Of a stretch of 20,541 nt of DNA, positions 1-7,861 are shown piece by piece. The position numbers were made by a program, and so were the translations under genes. Numbering within the stretch: the stretch's first letter is position 1; every line of letters starts with the position of its first letter. The notes beneath the pieces were generated by a model. The model was not told the origin of the DNA. It did no database searches and worked only from the letters and a program-made list of their open reading frames with translations. This stretch comes from Treponema sp. UBA4319 (GTDB taxonomy: Bacteria > Spirochaetota > Spirochaetia > Treponematales > Treponemataceae): positions 1 to 20,541 of the forward strand of contig DGUD01000121.1 in assembly GCA_002393865.1 (NCBI GenBank). Direction: 5' to 3'.

Positions 1-3
1 CCC

Positions 4-73
4 AGCGGAAAAACACCCGGACTGCCTGTTGCACGCTTCGCTTTGCAAATGGCAGCCCGGGAGTTTTTCCGCT
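4..73. terminator. Long hairpin, probable bidirectional terminator
   Basis: Positions 4-20 and 57-73 form a 17-bp inverted repeat with one mismatch. The stem continues inward (CTGCC 22-26 with GGCAG 51-55; TTGCA 29-33 with TGCAA 44-48). The GC-rich core is flanked by A5 (9-13) and T5 (64-68), so either strand gives a GC stem followed by a short T-run. It probably ends a gene to the left of the window. It could also be a copy of a dispersed intergenic repeat. Confidence 0.55.
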
Positions 74-329
74 TCCGCGCATTTTTTATGTTGGCTCCTT
101 GGCTTTTGTAGCATAAAAAAGAAAACCATTTTAAAACAGTTTACATAATTTTCCAATACCGCGTCCGTCTTCAGATAAAATACATCTCATGCTGAAGCCC
201 TGTTCCGGAGTCACGGAAATCAGTTTTGTGTTCCAGAGCCGGGCTTTCCCCATGAAGCGGAAGAAGAGAACCCGCGCCCATTCCAATTTCGGCTTCAGCG
301 CCCATTCTGTCCCGCCCCAAAACTCTGTC
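74..329. other. Intergenic stretch without a supported gene
   Basis: I see no gene here with a credible start. The minus strand is open over most of the stretch and continues as an antisense frame through the phosphatase gene, but it has no ribosome-binding site and matches no family I recognise. A 10-nt direct repeat (GCGCCCATTC at 274-283 and 298-307) is present. The stretch may be a remnant or a dispersed repeat. Confidence 0.4.
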
Positions 330-358
330 TGGACTTTTGGGGCAGTCTCATTTATACT
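330..358 (+). promoter_or_regulatory. Promoter with no leader before the phosphatase gene
   Basis: TGGACT (330-335), a 17-nt spacer and TATACT (353-358) form a good sigma-70 type promoter. Counting the last base of the -10 as -7 puts +1 at 365, the A of the start codon. There is no Shine-Dalgarno sequence between the -10 and the ATG, which supports a leaderless mRNA. Confidence 0.6.
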
Positions 359-364
359 CTGTGC

Positions 365-919
365 ATGAGCAAGCATATCTACATCACCCGCCACGGAGAA
401 TCGCAGTGGAATGTCGAGCAGAAGGTGCAGGGCGCGACCGACACGCCGCTGACCCAAAAAGGAATCAGGCAGGCGCACGAGCTTGCCCTGCGGATAAAAG
501 CAGAAAAGCTGCCGATTGACGCAGTCCTTTGCTCCCCGCTGAACCGGGCAGCCGACACCGCGCGCATCATCGCCGCGGAGAACAAGCTGCCGGTTGCCGT
601 TGATCCGCGCCTTATCGAGCAGAACTTCGGCGAATTTGAAGGGCACGAGTGGGCAAAGCACCGCGGCGTTTTTCATGAGGCAAAGAAAATGTTCGCATAC
701 GACTACAACGGCGGGGAATCCATGCTCAGGCTCGCGCAGCGGGTGTACAACCTGATTGACGAGCTGAAGGCGCGCTCCGTCTCCGAGGGCAAGACATTCC
801 TGCTGGTGACGCACGGCGGCATTGCCCGCATGTTCCACTCGTATTTCTTTTCCGAGACAAACGAGGAATTCAGCTCCACAAACATAGAAAACTGCGAAAT
901 CAAGGAATACTGTTTTTAG
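365..919 (+). CDS. Histidine phosphatase family protein (phosphoglycerate mutase-like)
   Basis: This 184-residue cytoplasmic protein belongs to the histidine phosphatase superfamily. The RHGE motif at residues 9-12 carries the nucleophilic His10. Arg61 (in SPLNRAADTA), Glu90 (in NFGEFEG) and the second catalytic His150 (in LVTHGG) complete the pocket. The length fits small phosphatases of the GpmB/CobC/PhoE kind better than dPGM (about 230-250 aa), so a broad phosphatase acting on a small phosphorylated metabolite is more likely than glycolytic mutase. The substrate cannot be read from the sequence. The start at 365 was chosen because the RHG motif begins eight residues in and the -10 box lies just upstream. 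The gene stands alone, converging on the sugar importer operon. Confidence 0.9.
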   Translation: MSKHIYITRHGESQWNVEQKVQGATDTPLTQKGIRQAHELALRIKAEKLPIDAVLCSPLNRAADTARIIAAENKLPVAVDPRLIEQNFGEFEGHEWAKHRGVFHEAKKMFAYDYNGGESMLRLAQRVYNLIDELKARSVSEGKTFLLVTHGGIARMFHSYFFSETNEEFSSTNIENCEIKEYCF

Positions 920-944
920 CCGCAGCGCGTTTTCCAAAACAAAT

Positions 945-984
945 GAGCCAGCTCCAAAAGCCTGACAAGCTTTGAAACTGGCTC
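945..984 (-). terminator. Hairpin terminator after the mal-type operon (repeat copy 1)
   Basis: GAGCCAG (945-951) pairs with CTGGCTC (978-984) and CAAA with TTTG further in, giving a stem of about 13 pairs. On the minus strand it is followed by a T-rich stretch, about 100 nt past the malG-type stop. The inner 25 nt (954-978) recurs with 21 of 25 matches at 19661-19685. A second inverted repeat lies between it and the gene (GGCAGC 1005-1010 with GCTGCC 1066-1071; ATTCCG 1015-1020 with CGGAAT 1058-1063). Confidence 0.5.
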
Positions 985-1083
985 AAGTACTTTCCGTCAT
1001 GTCTGGCAGCAAAAATTCCGCGCCCCCGCTGCTCCGGAGTGCATTAGCAGCGCAGCCCGGAATCTGCTGCCCGGCGGACAGCC

Positions 1084-1929
1084 CTATTCCTTTACGGCGC
1101 CAGAGCCCATGCTCTGAATCATCGCCTTCTGCGTGAACAGAAAGAAGATGACAAAGGGTATCGCTATCACGAGTGCGCCCGCCGCAAAATTGGTGAATTC
1201 GTTCTTCTTGTCAGAGACGAAGGCGAACAGGCCGAGCGCAAGCGTCTGCTTTGCCGGTGTACGCAGCACCATCTTGGGGAAGATAAAATCCATCCACGGC
1301 CCGGTAAAGCTTGAGATACCAAGGAACGTGATGATAGGCTTGGTAATGGGCAGGATGATTGTCCAATAAATTCTGAAGTGGCTTGCGCCATCTATACGGG
1401 CGGCCTCGTCAAGGTTCTTGCTCACCGTGTCCATATAGCTCTTTACCATCCACGTGTTGTAGGGGATGTTCCCCGCCACATACACAAGCACCAGCCCCCA
1501 CAGCGTATCAAGCCCCCCGATTCTGAGCAGGATGACGTAGATTGCAATCATGCCCACAAAAGAGGGAAAAATCTGAAGGATGAGCAGGCTCACCATAAGC
1601 GATTTCTTGAACACAAAGTGAAAGCGAGAGAATACGTAGGCGCTCAGAGATGCGATGATGACAGTAAGCACCGCCGTCCAGAGCGAGATGACAAGCGTGT
1701 TCCGGAACCAAATCCAGTACTGTGTCTTGGTAAAGACATAGACAAAATGGGTCAAGGTCACGCCACCCTTGAACGGCACGATATCCAGAGACGCGATGCC
1801 GTTCCCCGGGCTAAAGGCCGCGCTTACCGTGTACACGAGCGGATAAAACACGAAGAACGAAATGAGAATGAATATAATGTATATGATTCCGCGGTTAAAG
1901 GTTTCTACCGCACCGTAATTCTTTTTCAT
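1084..1929 (-). CDS. Sugar ABC transporter permease, MalG type
   Basis: This 281-residue inner-membrane protein has about six membrane segments, the first at residues 17-37. The EAA loop that docks the ATPase starts at about residue 175 (EAARIDGAS). Length and motif match MalG-type permeases of the CUT1 family, which import malto-oligosaccharides and related glycans. It is the last gene of a three-gene operon, and its ATG overlaps the upstream permease stop by 4 nt (ATGA), so translation is probably coupled. No ATPase gene follows. The substrate cannot be fixed from the permease. Confidence 0.92.
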   Translation of the reverse strand: MKKNYGAVETFNRGIIYIIFILISFFVFYPLVYTVSAAFSPGNGIASLDIVPFKGGVTLTHFVYVFTKTQYWIWFRNTLVISLWTAVLTVIIASLSAYVFSRFHFVFKKSLMVSLLILQIFPSFVGMIAIYVILLRIGGLDTLWGLVLVYVAGNIPYNTWMVKSYMDTVSKNLDEAARIDGASHFRIYWTIILPITKPIITFLGISSFTGPWMDFIFPKMVLRTPAKQTLALGLFAFVSDKKNEFTNFAAGALVIAIPFVIFFLFTQKAMIQSMGSGAVKE

Positions 1930-3242
1930 ACCTCACCTTCCTTGTAAGCTTTTGTATGCATGAACTGATAGACCGCGAACGGCGCCAAAACCACAAAGAT
2001 AAGCACCGCTATGACCGACGCATAGTTGTAGCGCATCAGTGTAATCGTGAGCTTGTAAATCCATGTCACCAGAATATCGGTACCGCCTGCCATGGTGGTG
2101 GTACTGTCCGCGACCGTCGGCTCGCCCGCCGTAAGGAAGTAGATGACGCCGAAATTGTTTATGTTGTGCGTAAAGCTCATGATGATGAGCGGAATCGTCT
2201 GGTAAAGGACGAGCGGCAGCGTTATGCTGCGCAGTATCTGGCTGCCGGAGGCACCGTCAATGCGCGCTGCCTCATACAAATCCTCCGGAATTGCCGTCAT
2301 GGTGCCGAGCGAGAGCATCATAAAGTAACCGAAGCCCGCCCACAGGTTGATGACGACACACATAATCTGGGCAAGCGTCGCGTTCCCCAGCCACGGTATA
2401 GTTCCGTGCAGGAGGCCGATGCTCTGCAGCGTCCTGTTCACCACGCCGAACGTTCCGTTCAGCAGGTTGCGCCACACCAGCATAGTGATGACGGACGGAA
2501 CCGCATACGGCAGGATAAAGATGAACTGGAACACACCCTTCAGGTGAATTTTGCTCTGCTTGAGCTGCACCGCCACAAGCAGCCCGCCAAAATAACAGGT
2601 AAACGTGGAGAGCACCGCCCATGCAAGCGTCCAGAGCGCTATATGGGCAAAGCCCTTTGACCAGGTGCTGCCGCCACCGAGTAGCTCCTTGAAATTCTGC
2701 ATGCCGACCCAGTCCACGGTATTCTTTGGCGGGATATGGTTCGGCGCGGAATAATTGGTGAACGCCACCGCAATACTGAAGAGCAGCGGCACAACCACAA
2801 AGATAAGCAGCATGACGATGCAGGGCGCAAGTCCCATAAGGGGAAAGGCCTTGTTCACCGTGTCCGCCGCACTGTCTTTGTGCAGGGGGAAATGCCCCAT
2901 ACGGCAATATTCCTTGTAGGACTTCCCCGCGCTCTGCACGGAGATGACGTATGTGGCAACGAACATCGCGATAAGCGCAAGGACAAGGATTCCGTCTATC
3001 AGCATAAAGATGGAATTATCCCGCAGCTTTACCGCGATGTCCGGCTGCGGCGAGCCGAGTGTGACCAAATCGATTACTTTGCGCACAATTGCGGGGCAGA
3101 AACAGAGGAATATCACCTCTACTGCCGCAAAGAGCGCGCCCTTCAGATATTCTTTGAGGTAAAGCAGATGGGCAAGCCCCATGAAGCATGAAGCCACACC
3201 CGTCACTTTTTTTCTTGAGCTTCCGTCGGTTTCAAGTCGCAT
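1926..3242 (-). CDS. Sugar ABC transporter permease, MalF type
   Basis: This 438-residue inner-membrane permease pairs with the MalG-type subunit. An N-terminal extension of about 130 residues carries two extra hydrophobic segments (about 35-58 and 80-103). Then comes the usual six-segment permease core with the EAA loop at about residue 324 (EAARIDGAS). The extension and length resemble MalF/MdxF/GanP proteins of malto-oligosaccharide or galactan importers rather than the roughly 300-residue short permeases. The start has only a modest ribosome-binding site (GAGG, 6 nt before the ATG) and lies 30 nt after the binding-protein stop. Confidence 0.9.
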   Translation of the reverse strand: MRLETDGSSRKKVTGVASCFMGLAHLLYLKEYLKGALFAAVEVIFLCFCPAIVRKVIDLVTLGSPQPDIAVKLRDNSIFMLIDGILVLALIAMFVATYVISVQSAGKSYKEYCRMGHFPLHKDSAADTVNKAFPLMGLAPCIVMLLIFVVVPLLFSIAVAFTNYSAPNHIPPKNTVDWVGMQNFKELLGGGSTWSKGFAHIALWTLAWAVLSTFTCYFGGLLVAVQLKQSKIHLKGVFQFIFILPYAVPSVITMLVWRNLLNGTFGVVNRTLQSIGLLHGTIPWLGNATLAQIMCVVINLWAGFGYFMMLSLGTMTAIPEDLYEAARIDGASGSQILRSITLPLVLYQTIPLIIMSFTHNINNFGVIYFLTAGEPTVADSTTTMAGGTDILVTWIYKLTITLMRYNYASVIAVLIFVVLAPFAVYQFMHTKAYKEGEV

Positions 3243-3272
3243 ACGTCGCCTCGCCTGCTGATTCCTGTCAGC

Positions 3273-4502
3273 TTATTTCTTTATGATTGCCGCATTGCAG
3301 AGGTCAAGCTCAGACTGCACGTCGGCACCGTTCCAGATATTCTTGCAGGTGTTGCCCATCGTCTCCCAGAATGCGCCCATCTCCGGGATTGAAGGCATCG
3401 GGAACGCATAGTCCAGCTGCTTGAGGAAGCCCGGCATGTATTTGCTGGAAACCGGCGTGTTTATTGAAGGCATTGCGCCGGTCAGGTTAAAGCGGAGCTG
3501 CTGCATCTCAGGGGTCAGCAGGAAGCGGGCAAAGTCCGCGGCCTCCTCAGGATAGTCGGAGTATTCGCTGACGACCATGGTGCGGGTTCCGCTGAAAGAG
3601 CCGGACGGATTGTTCTCGCCGGGAAGCGCAGGAAGCGGCGCCACGCCAAAATCAAGCCCCGCATCCTCAAACGGCTTTACGTTCCACAGACCGGTGATGT
3701 GCATGGCCGCGTTGCCTGACTGGAATGCGGCATCGCAGGTCGCCGTGCTCAGGTCTTCCGCCGGAACATTGATAATGCTGCGCAGGGACTGGAAGAACTT
3801 CATGCCGGCGACAGCATCGGCCGTGTTCAGGTAGCTGCTTGACGTGTCGTTTCCGGCAGGGCCAAAGAGCCTGTTCCCGTTCTTTGTGGTGAACACGATG
3901 GTGTAGTAGCCGTTGCCCACATCCATCACAAAGCCGTACTTGCCGCTGTTGGCCGCATTGAATTTCTTTGTCCAGTCGGCAAGCCCCTCCCATGTGGTCG
4001 GAACCTCGCTCTCTTTGATGAGCGCCTTGTTGTAGAACAGCGCGTATGTCTCGGCGCTCACGGGATAGCCGTACATGGTTCCCTCATACATAAGCGCCTG
4101 AGAGCATGCGCCAAGCACTTCCTTCTTTATCTCGTCGGGATTCAGCGTGGGCTTGATGTGTCCGCCGCTCACCAGCTCGCCGAGCTTGTCGTGCGGGGCC
4201 GCAAAGAGATCCGGACCAACACCGGCCGGCCCGTCAAGCGCAATCTGCCCGGAGGAATCACCGAGCTCCACATTGACAAAGTTGATGGTCACATTCGGAT
4301 GGGTCTTTGTGTATGCCTCGCCAGCCTGCTTGATGAATTCATCAGGGCCGTTCAGGGATTCCCAGACGGTAAGCGTTATCTTGTCGCTCCCGGACTTTGC
4401 CCCGGACGCAGCGCCGCCTTCATTCTTGCCGCAAGCGGTCGTGACAAGACCCAGTGCCAGTGCGGAAAGTGCCGCCGCAACTGTAGTGATTTTCTTGTTC
4501 AT
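3273..4502 (-). CDS. Sugar ABC transporter substrate-binding lipoprotein, MalE type
   Basis: This 409-residue solute-binding protein starts with a lipoprotein signal peptide (MNKKITTVAAALSALALG) and Cys24 as the likely lipidated residue. The lipobox (VTTAC) is relaxed, as is common in spirochaetes. Blocks such as APHDKLGELV, AMHITGLWN and the TGAMPS region near the C-terminus align by eye with maltose/maltodextrin-binding proteins. The start at 4502 is preferred over an ATG 15 nt upstream because GGAGGA sits 7 nt before it. It is the first gene of the importer operon. The ligand could be malto-, galacto- or xylo-oligosaccharide; the neighbouring xylA is only circumstantial, since it is transcribed separately. 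Confidence 0.92.
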   Translation of the reverse strand: MNKKITTVAAALSALALGLVTTACGKNEGGAASGAKSGSDKITLTVWESLNGPDEFIKQAGEAYTKTHPNVTINFVNVELGDSSGQIALDGPAGVGPDLFAAPHDKLGELVSGGHIKPTLNPDEIKKEVLGACSQALMYEGTMYGYPVSAETYALFYNKALIKESEVPTTWEGLADWTKKFNAANSGKYGFVMDVGNGYYTIVFTTKNGNRLFGPAGNDTSSSYLNTADAVAGMKFFQSLRSIINVPAEDLSTATCDAAFQSGNAAMHITGLWNVKPFEDAGLDFGVAPLPALPGENNPSGSFSGTRTMVVSEYSDYPEEAADFARFLLTPEMQQLRFNLTGAMPSINTPVSSKYMPGFLKQLDYAFPMPSIPEMGAFWETMGNTCKNIWNGADVQSELDLCNAAIIKK

Positions 4503-4552
4503 ATCCTTTTCCTCCATTTGGAAACAAGTTTGTTACAGGTACCAGTATAGCA

Positions 4553-4568
4553 GCGAATCAGAATTCGC
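4553..4568. promoter_or_regulatory. Inverted repeat in the leader of the mal-type operon
   Basis: GCGAAT-N4-ATTCGC is a perfect 6-bp palindrome located about 9-24 nt after the predicted transcription start. It may be a repressor operator or a short mRNA hairpin. Confidence 0.4.
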
Positions 4569-4583
4569 GCCAGTCTTTTTTTT

Positions 4584-4612
4584 ATTTTAACACGTGTTGA
4601 TTGCGAAGTCAA
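4584..4612 (-). promoter_or_regulatory. Strong promoter of the mal-type operon with palindrome in the spacer
   Basis: Reading the minus strand, TTGACT (4612-4607), a 17-nt spacer and TAAAAT (4589-4584) form a near-consensus promoter. The predicted start is near 4577, about 75 nt before the malE-type ATG. The perfect palindrome AACACGTGTT (4589-4598) fills part of the spacer. Its central CG is typical of LacI/GalR-type operators, so repression by such a regulator is plausible. Confidence 0.65.
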
Positions 4613-4718
4613 ACAATATTTTATTATCTATAGCAGTAAAAATATGACATTTTTCACATTTTATACAAATACCTTCACCTGCGCTTTTTCACGCCCGGCA
4701 GAATGCGTGCATCCGAAG

Positions 4719-4753
4719 AAAAAACATGCCGGTCTTTTTCAAGCACCGGCATG
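4719..4753 (-). terminator. Rho-independent terminator of xylA
   Basis: On the minus strand CATGCCGGT (4753-4745) pairs perfectly with ACCGGCATG (4733-4725), with an 11-nt loop, and six T residues follow (4724-4719). It lies about 95 nt past the xylA stop and before the mal-type promoter, so the two units are transcribed separately. Shorter hairpins (CTGCC/GGCAG near 4765, TGCA-AAAA-TGCA near 4790) lie between it and xylA. Confidence 0.8.
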
Positions 4754-4846
4754 CCCCAGGCCCTGCCTTTTTTCAGGCAGCTCCTTGCAAAAATGCAGCT
4801 TTTTAAGCCTGCTGATTCGGACACAGAAACATCCGAACCAGCCCTA

Positions 4847-6166
4847 TCAACCGAACAGAATATTGTTCACAATCCCCTCAAGATATTCCTCGCGGCCGGA
4901 ACCCGGATCCGAAGGCTTCTTCATCTCTGCGGCACGCGCCGCAAGTTCCGCAAGGCTGGTCTGCCGGTCGCGGATTTTCTTGCCGATTCCGCTCTCGAAG
5001 CTTGCGTACTTCTCTTTGACAAAGCCGTCAATCCGCCCGTCCTCAATAATCTCCGCGGCCTTGATGAGCCCCAGGGCAAAGGTATCCATACCCATGATGT
5101 ACGCGTGGAACATGTCATCAAAAGTATTTGAAGGGCGGCGGTTCTTTGAGTCAAAGTTGAATCCGCCGGTAAGGCCGCCCGCCTTGAGCACCTCGTACAT
5201 CGCAAGCGTCGCATCGTAGACGTTCCAGGGAAAGTTGTCCGTATCCCAGCCAAGAATCGGGTTCCCCTGGTTCGCGTCCACGGAGCCCAGCATGCCGTTG
5301 ATGCGGCTGATGCAGAGCTCGTGCTGGAAGGTGTGGTTGGCCAGGCTTGCGTGGTTTGCCTCGATGTTCATCTTAAAGTCCTTGTCCAGGCCATACTGGC
5401 GCAGGAAGCCGATTGCGGTCGCGGCATCGAAATCATACTGATGGCTCATCGGCTCCTTCGGCTTGGGCTCGATGTAGAAGTCACCCTTGAAGCCGATAGA
5501 GCGGCCGTAGTCAACGGCCATGTGCATGAGGTTCGCGATGTTCTCCTGCTCAAGCTTTACGTCCGTGTTCAGGAGCGTCTCGTAGCCTTCGCGGCCGCCC
5601 CAGAAAACGTAGCCGCGGCCTCCAAGCTTCACGGTAATCTCCAATGCTTTTTTGACCTGGGCCGCGGCAAAGCAGTAAACATCCGCAGAGTTCGTGCTGC
5701 CCGCGCCGTTCATAAAGCGGGGGTTCCCGAACATGTTTGCCGTCCCCCAGAGGCAGGTGATGCCGGTTCCCTTGGTCTTTTCAAGGATGTAGTCCGAAAT
5801 TTCGTCAAGGCGACTGTTCGTTACGTTGATGTCGTCCGGGTCTTCGGGAACAAGATCCACGTCATGCCAGCAGTAGTATTTGATTCCGAGCTTCTTCATG
5901 AACTCAATGCCGGCATCGACCTTTGCCTTTGCATGCTCCATAGTTCCCGGCACCTGGCCAAAAGACTTGTCGGCGGTCCCGGAACCGAACATATCGACGC
6001 CGTTTGCCCCAAGGTTATGCCACCAGGCCATTGCAAACGGAAGATGTTCGGACATCTTCTTTCCCATAATCACCTGGTCGGCATTGTAGTATTTGAACGC
6101 CCACGGATTTTTGCTGTTCTTTCCCTCAAATTTGATTTGGGGAATATCCTTAAAAAACTCGCTCAT
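4847..6166 (-). CDS. xylA: Xylose isomerase
   Basis: XylA converts D-xylose to D-xylulose in the cytoplasm, using two divalent metal ions. The protein is 439 residues, as in class II enzymes such as that of E. coli (440). The catalytic His101 and Asp104 sit in WHDVDLVPE, and the metal and substrate ligands Glu233, Lys235, Glu269, His272, Asp297, Asp308, Asp310 and Asp339 are present. The start at 6166 follows AGGAGG by 7 nt; an in-frame ATG at 6187 lacks this. No xylulokinase gene is adjacent. Expression is probably controlled at the palindrome 6189-6206. Confidence 0.97.
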   Translation of the reverse strand: MSEFFKDIPQIKFEGKNSKNPWAFKYYNADQVIMGKKMSEHLPFAMAWWHNLGANGVDMFGSGTADKSFGQVPGTMEHAKAKVDAGIEFMKKLGIKYYCWHDVDLVPEDPDDINVTNSRLDEISDYILEKTKGTGITCLWGTANMFGNPRFMNGAGSTNSADVYCFAAAQVKKALEITVKLGGRGYVFWGGREGYETLLNTDVKLEQENIANLMHMAVDYGRSIGFKGDFYIEPKPKEPMSHQYDFDAATAIGFLRQYGLDKDFKMNIEANHASLANHTFQHELCISRINGMLGSVDANQGNPILGWDTDNFPWNVYDATLAMYEVLKAGGLTGGFNFDSKNRRPSNTFDDMFHAYIMGMDTFALGLIKAAEIIEDGRIDGFVKEKYASFESGIGKKIRDRQTSLAELAARAAEMKKPSDPGSGREEYLEGIVNNILFG

Positions 6167-6188
6167 CTTGAGCCTCCTGTCTTTCATT

Positions 6189-6206
6189 AGTTAGCATATT
6201 CTAACT
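6189..6206. promoter_or_regulatory. Operator-like palindrome before xylA (site 1)
   Basis: AGTTAG-CATATT-CTAACT is a perfect 6-bp inverted repeat with a 6-nt spacer. It lies 8 nt downstream of the probable xylA -10 box and 22 nt before the ATG, so a bound protein would block transcription. The same arms occur at 7781-7798 and, with the outer base changed, at 9226-9243. Confidence 0.65.
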
Positions 6207-6214
6207 TTTAATAC

Positions 6215-6220
6215 AGTATA
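6215..6220 (-). promoter_or_regulatory. xylA: -10 box of xylA
   Basis: TATACT on the minus strand is the best -10 candidate before xylA. The -35 at the right distance (TTCCTT, 6243-6238) is poor, so the promoter may need an activator or be weak. The predicted start falls near 6208, next to the palindrome. Confidence 0.45.
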
Positions 6221-6308
6221 CACCACCTTTCTGAAAAAAGGAATAGCCCAAAAACATTTTTGCCCGGGGCGGAAATGAAATCACCGCAATGAGTTTTCGG
6301 AACGTGCG

Positions 6309-6950
6309 CTATCTGCTGCTTTCAGAACAGCCCCTGATGGCGCCTTCCGCATGAATCCTTACCACTCGGTTCTGGTCAGCCTCCGCGATTTTTGCCAGCT
6401 GCCCGATGTACGGCTGTACCAGCTCCGGTCGCCGTTTTCCGAGAACCCGGAATATCTCAGGAGCTTCCATGCGCACTTTGTCGTCCGCATCAGAAAGAAG
6501 CCCCGCAAAAACGTCCATATAATCCGAATATATCTCAGGCGTATTCATCGCGATATTTTCTGAAGCCCAGATAAAATGCAGCCTGACACACGGGGCCGGG
6601 TCTTTTGCAAAACGGAACAAAGCCTTCCAGTACGCGGCGATTACGCTGAAGTCCCCGCGCCCGATTCTTCCAAGGGCAGTGAGAGAGCGCGCGCGCAAAA
6701 GCGAATCCCGGCTGCCCAGAAAAGCCGCAAGCGCCGGGACGCAGCCTGCGATTTTATCTGGATGCAGCAGCCCCATCTCGCCGAGCAGCCACAATGCCTT
6801 TGCCTGGATTTTTGGAGAACCAGATGCAAGCAATGCCGCAAGATCCGGAATATGACGCTCCCATCCGCTTTTGTCCTTTGTAAGCGCACCGAGCTTTTTA
6901 TATACCGCAACTTCGCTTAATGCTTCATTTTTGTATGTTATTGTCTTCAT
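6309..6950 (-). CDS. HEAT-repeat protein
   Basis: This 213-residue protein has no signal peptide or membrane segment. From about residue 30 to the end it consists of paired helices of 35-40 residues with the HEAT pattern (for example SPKIQAKALWLLGEMG, DSLLRARSLTALGRIG, DDKVRMEAPEIFRVLG, NRVVRIHAEGAIRG). Such solenoids bind other proteins or, in the AlkD subgroup, DNA bases; I see no AlkD catalytic signature. The function is unknown. The start lacks a good Shine-Dalgarno (GGAG only 2 nt away). It may be co-transcribed with the membrane protein gene 150 nt upstream. Confidence 0.75.
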   Translation of the reverse strand: MKTITYKNEALSEVAVYKKLGALTKDKSGWERHIPDLAALLASGSPKIQAKALWLLGEMGLLHPDKIAGCVPALAAFLGSRDSLLRARSLTALGRIGRGDFSVIAAYWKALFRFAKDPAPCVRLHFIWASENIAMNTPEIYSDYMDVFAGLLSDADDKVRMEAPEIFRVLGKRRPELVQPYIGQLAKIAEADQNRVVRIHAEGAIRGCSESSR

Positions 6951-7038
6951 AGCTCCGCAGGACGCCCCTTTTCCATCTGAACCATCCGCTTACCCCTGCC
7001 GCTTGCGCAGCCAGTGCTGGCAGAAACAGTCCTGTGAA

Positions 7039-7078
7039 TGACCTTACTACGCATGCGCGGCAAGGTCAAGAGCGGAAG
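7039..7078. repeat. Small inverted repeat between two minus-strand genes
   Basis: TGACCTT (7039-7045) pairs with AAGGTCA (7072-7078), with a 26-nt interior that contains GCATGC. There is no T-run, so it is at best a weak or factor-dependent terminator after the membrane-protein gene. Confidence 0.3.
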
Positions 7079-7099
7079 GCCGGAACATCGCCCTGCTTC

Positions 7100-7750
7100 C
7101 TACAGCGCGTTCAGCATCCCGATCAGCCCGAACATGCCAAGCCCCAGGCTCGGCATGATGATTCCCGGCAAATCCTGAAACTTCACCGGATTCAGTTTCC
7201 GGCAGCTCAGGCCAAAAATCAGAAAGACCAGCGGGTTCAAAAGCAGGCAGATTTTAGGCACATCGAGCGCACCGGTCAGAATCGCAATAATCACCGTAAC
7301 GGTTGGCGCCAGCAGGCTGATGTAGCCGGCAAAAAAAGGCACGGCGACCTGCTTGTAGATTTTCTCAAGTATGTCATCCGCGATTTCCAGAGTGCCCCGC
7401 TGCATCGCACCCTTGTAAATCAAGGCCTGAAGGCAGCACAGGGAATGAATCAGAATTCCGGCAAAGGAACCAAAGTAGCCAAAACCAAGCGTCAGATAGC
7501 CCAGCAGCGGCCGGGCCGAAGCAATCTGCATGCCAAGCGAATAAAAACCAAGGCACACCAGCGCATCCCCCACAAGGGCCAGAAGGATGGACAGGCCGAA
7601 CCTCCAGTCCGCCATCTTGCTCCAGTTGCTGTCGATGTTCTTTGAAGTTCCCAGCTTCTGGTTCCCCGGCCCCTTCAAATCAAACAGAATGTCCCCGCAG
7701 CAGCAGAGCAGGCCGCCCAGCAGCCCCAAGCATGAAAATACAAAATACAT
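7100..7750 (-). CDS. Multi-pass membrane protein of unknown function
   Basis: This 216-residue protein has about six hydrophobic segments and no cleavable signal. It begins almost directly with a membrane segment rich in Gly and Cys (LGGLLCCCGD). It resembles uncharacterised membrane proteins of Firmicutes and spirochaetes (I think of DUF6796, but cannot confirm). No catalytic motif is evident. The start follows AAGGAG by 7 nt. It is divergent from the HXXEE gene, and the 111-nt gap between them holds operator-like site 2, so the two are probably regulated together. Confidence 0.75.
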   Translation of the reverse strand: MYFVFSCLGLLGGLLCCCGDILFDLKGPGNQKLGTSKNIDSNWSKMADWRFGLSILLALVGDALVCLGFYSLGMQIASARPLLGYLTLGFGYFGSFAGILIHSLCCLQALIYKGAMQRGTLEIADDILEKIYKQVAVPFFAGYISLLAPTVTVIIAILTGALDVPKICLLLNPLVFLIFGLSCRKLNPVKFQDLPGIIMPSLGLGMFGLIGMLNAL

Positions 7751-7780
7751 ATCAATTCTCCTTGGTATAGTCTTTTTTTT

Positions 7781-7798
7781 AGTTAGTTTTGACTAACT
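7781..7798. promoter_or_regulatory. Operator-like palindrome in a divergent promoter region (site 2)
   Basis: AGTTAG-TTTTGA-CTAACT has the same arms and spacer as the site before xylA. It contains the -35 element of the rightward HXXEE gene and lies about 10 nt downstream of a possible leftward -10 (TATACT, 7814-7809). One bound protein could therefore repress both genes. Confidence 0.65.
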
Positions 7799-7818
7799 CA
7801 CAAAAAAAAGTATATACT
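7789..7818 (+). promoter_or_regulatory. Promoter of the HXXEE gene
   Basis: TTGACT (7789-7794) and TATACT (7813-7818) are separated by 18 nt. The predicted start is near 7825, about 37 nt before the ATG. The -35 lies inside the palindrome 7781-7798. Confidence 0.6.
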
Positions 7819-7861
7819 ATCAGCAGAAAAAAATCTACGGCGCCAAAGCGAGGAGACTAGT

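Noticed and set aside
131..937. A 268-codon open frame on the minus strand over the phosphatase gene and the left gap
   Set aside because: Most of it is antisense to a gene with all catalytic residues. The part in the gap (131-364) has no start signal or recognisable domain, although it could be a dispersed repeat.
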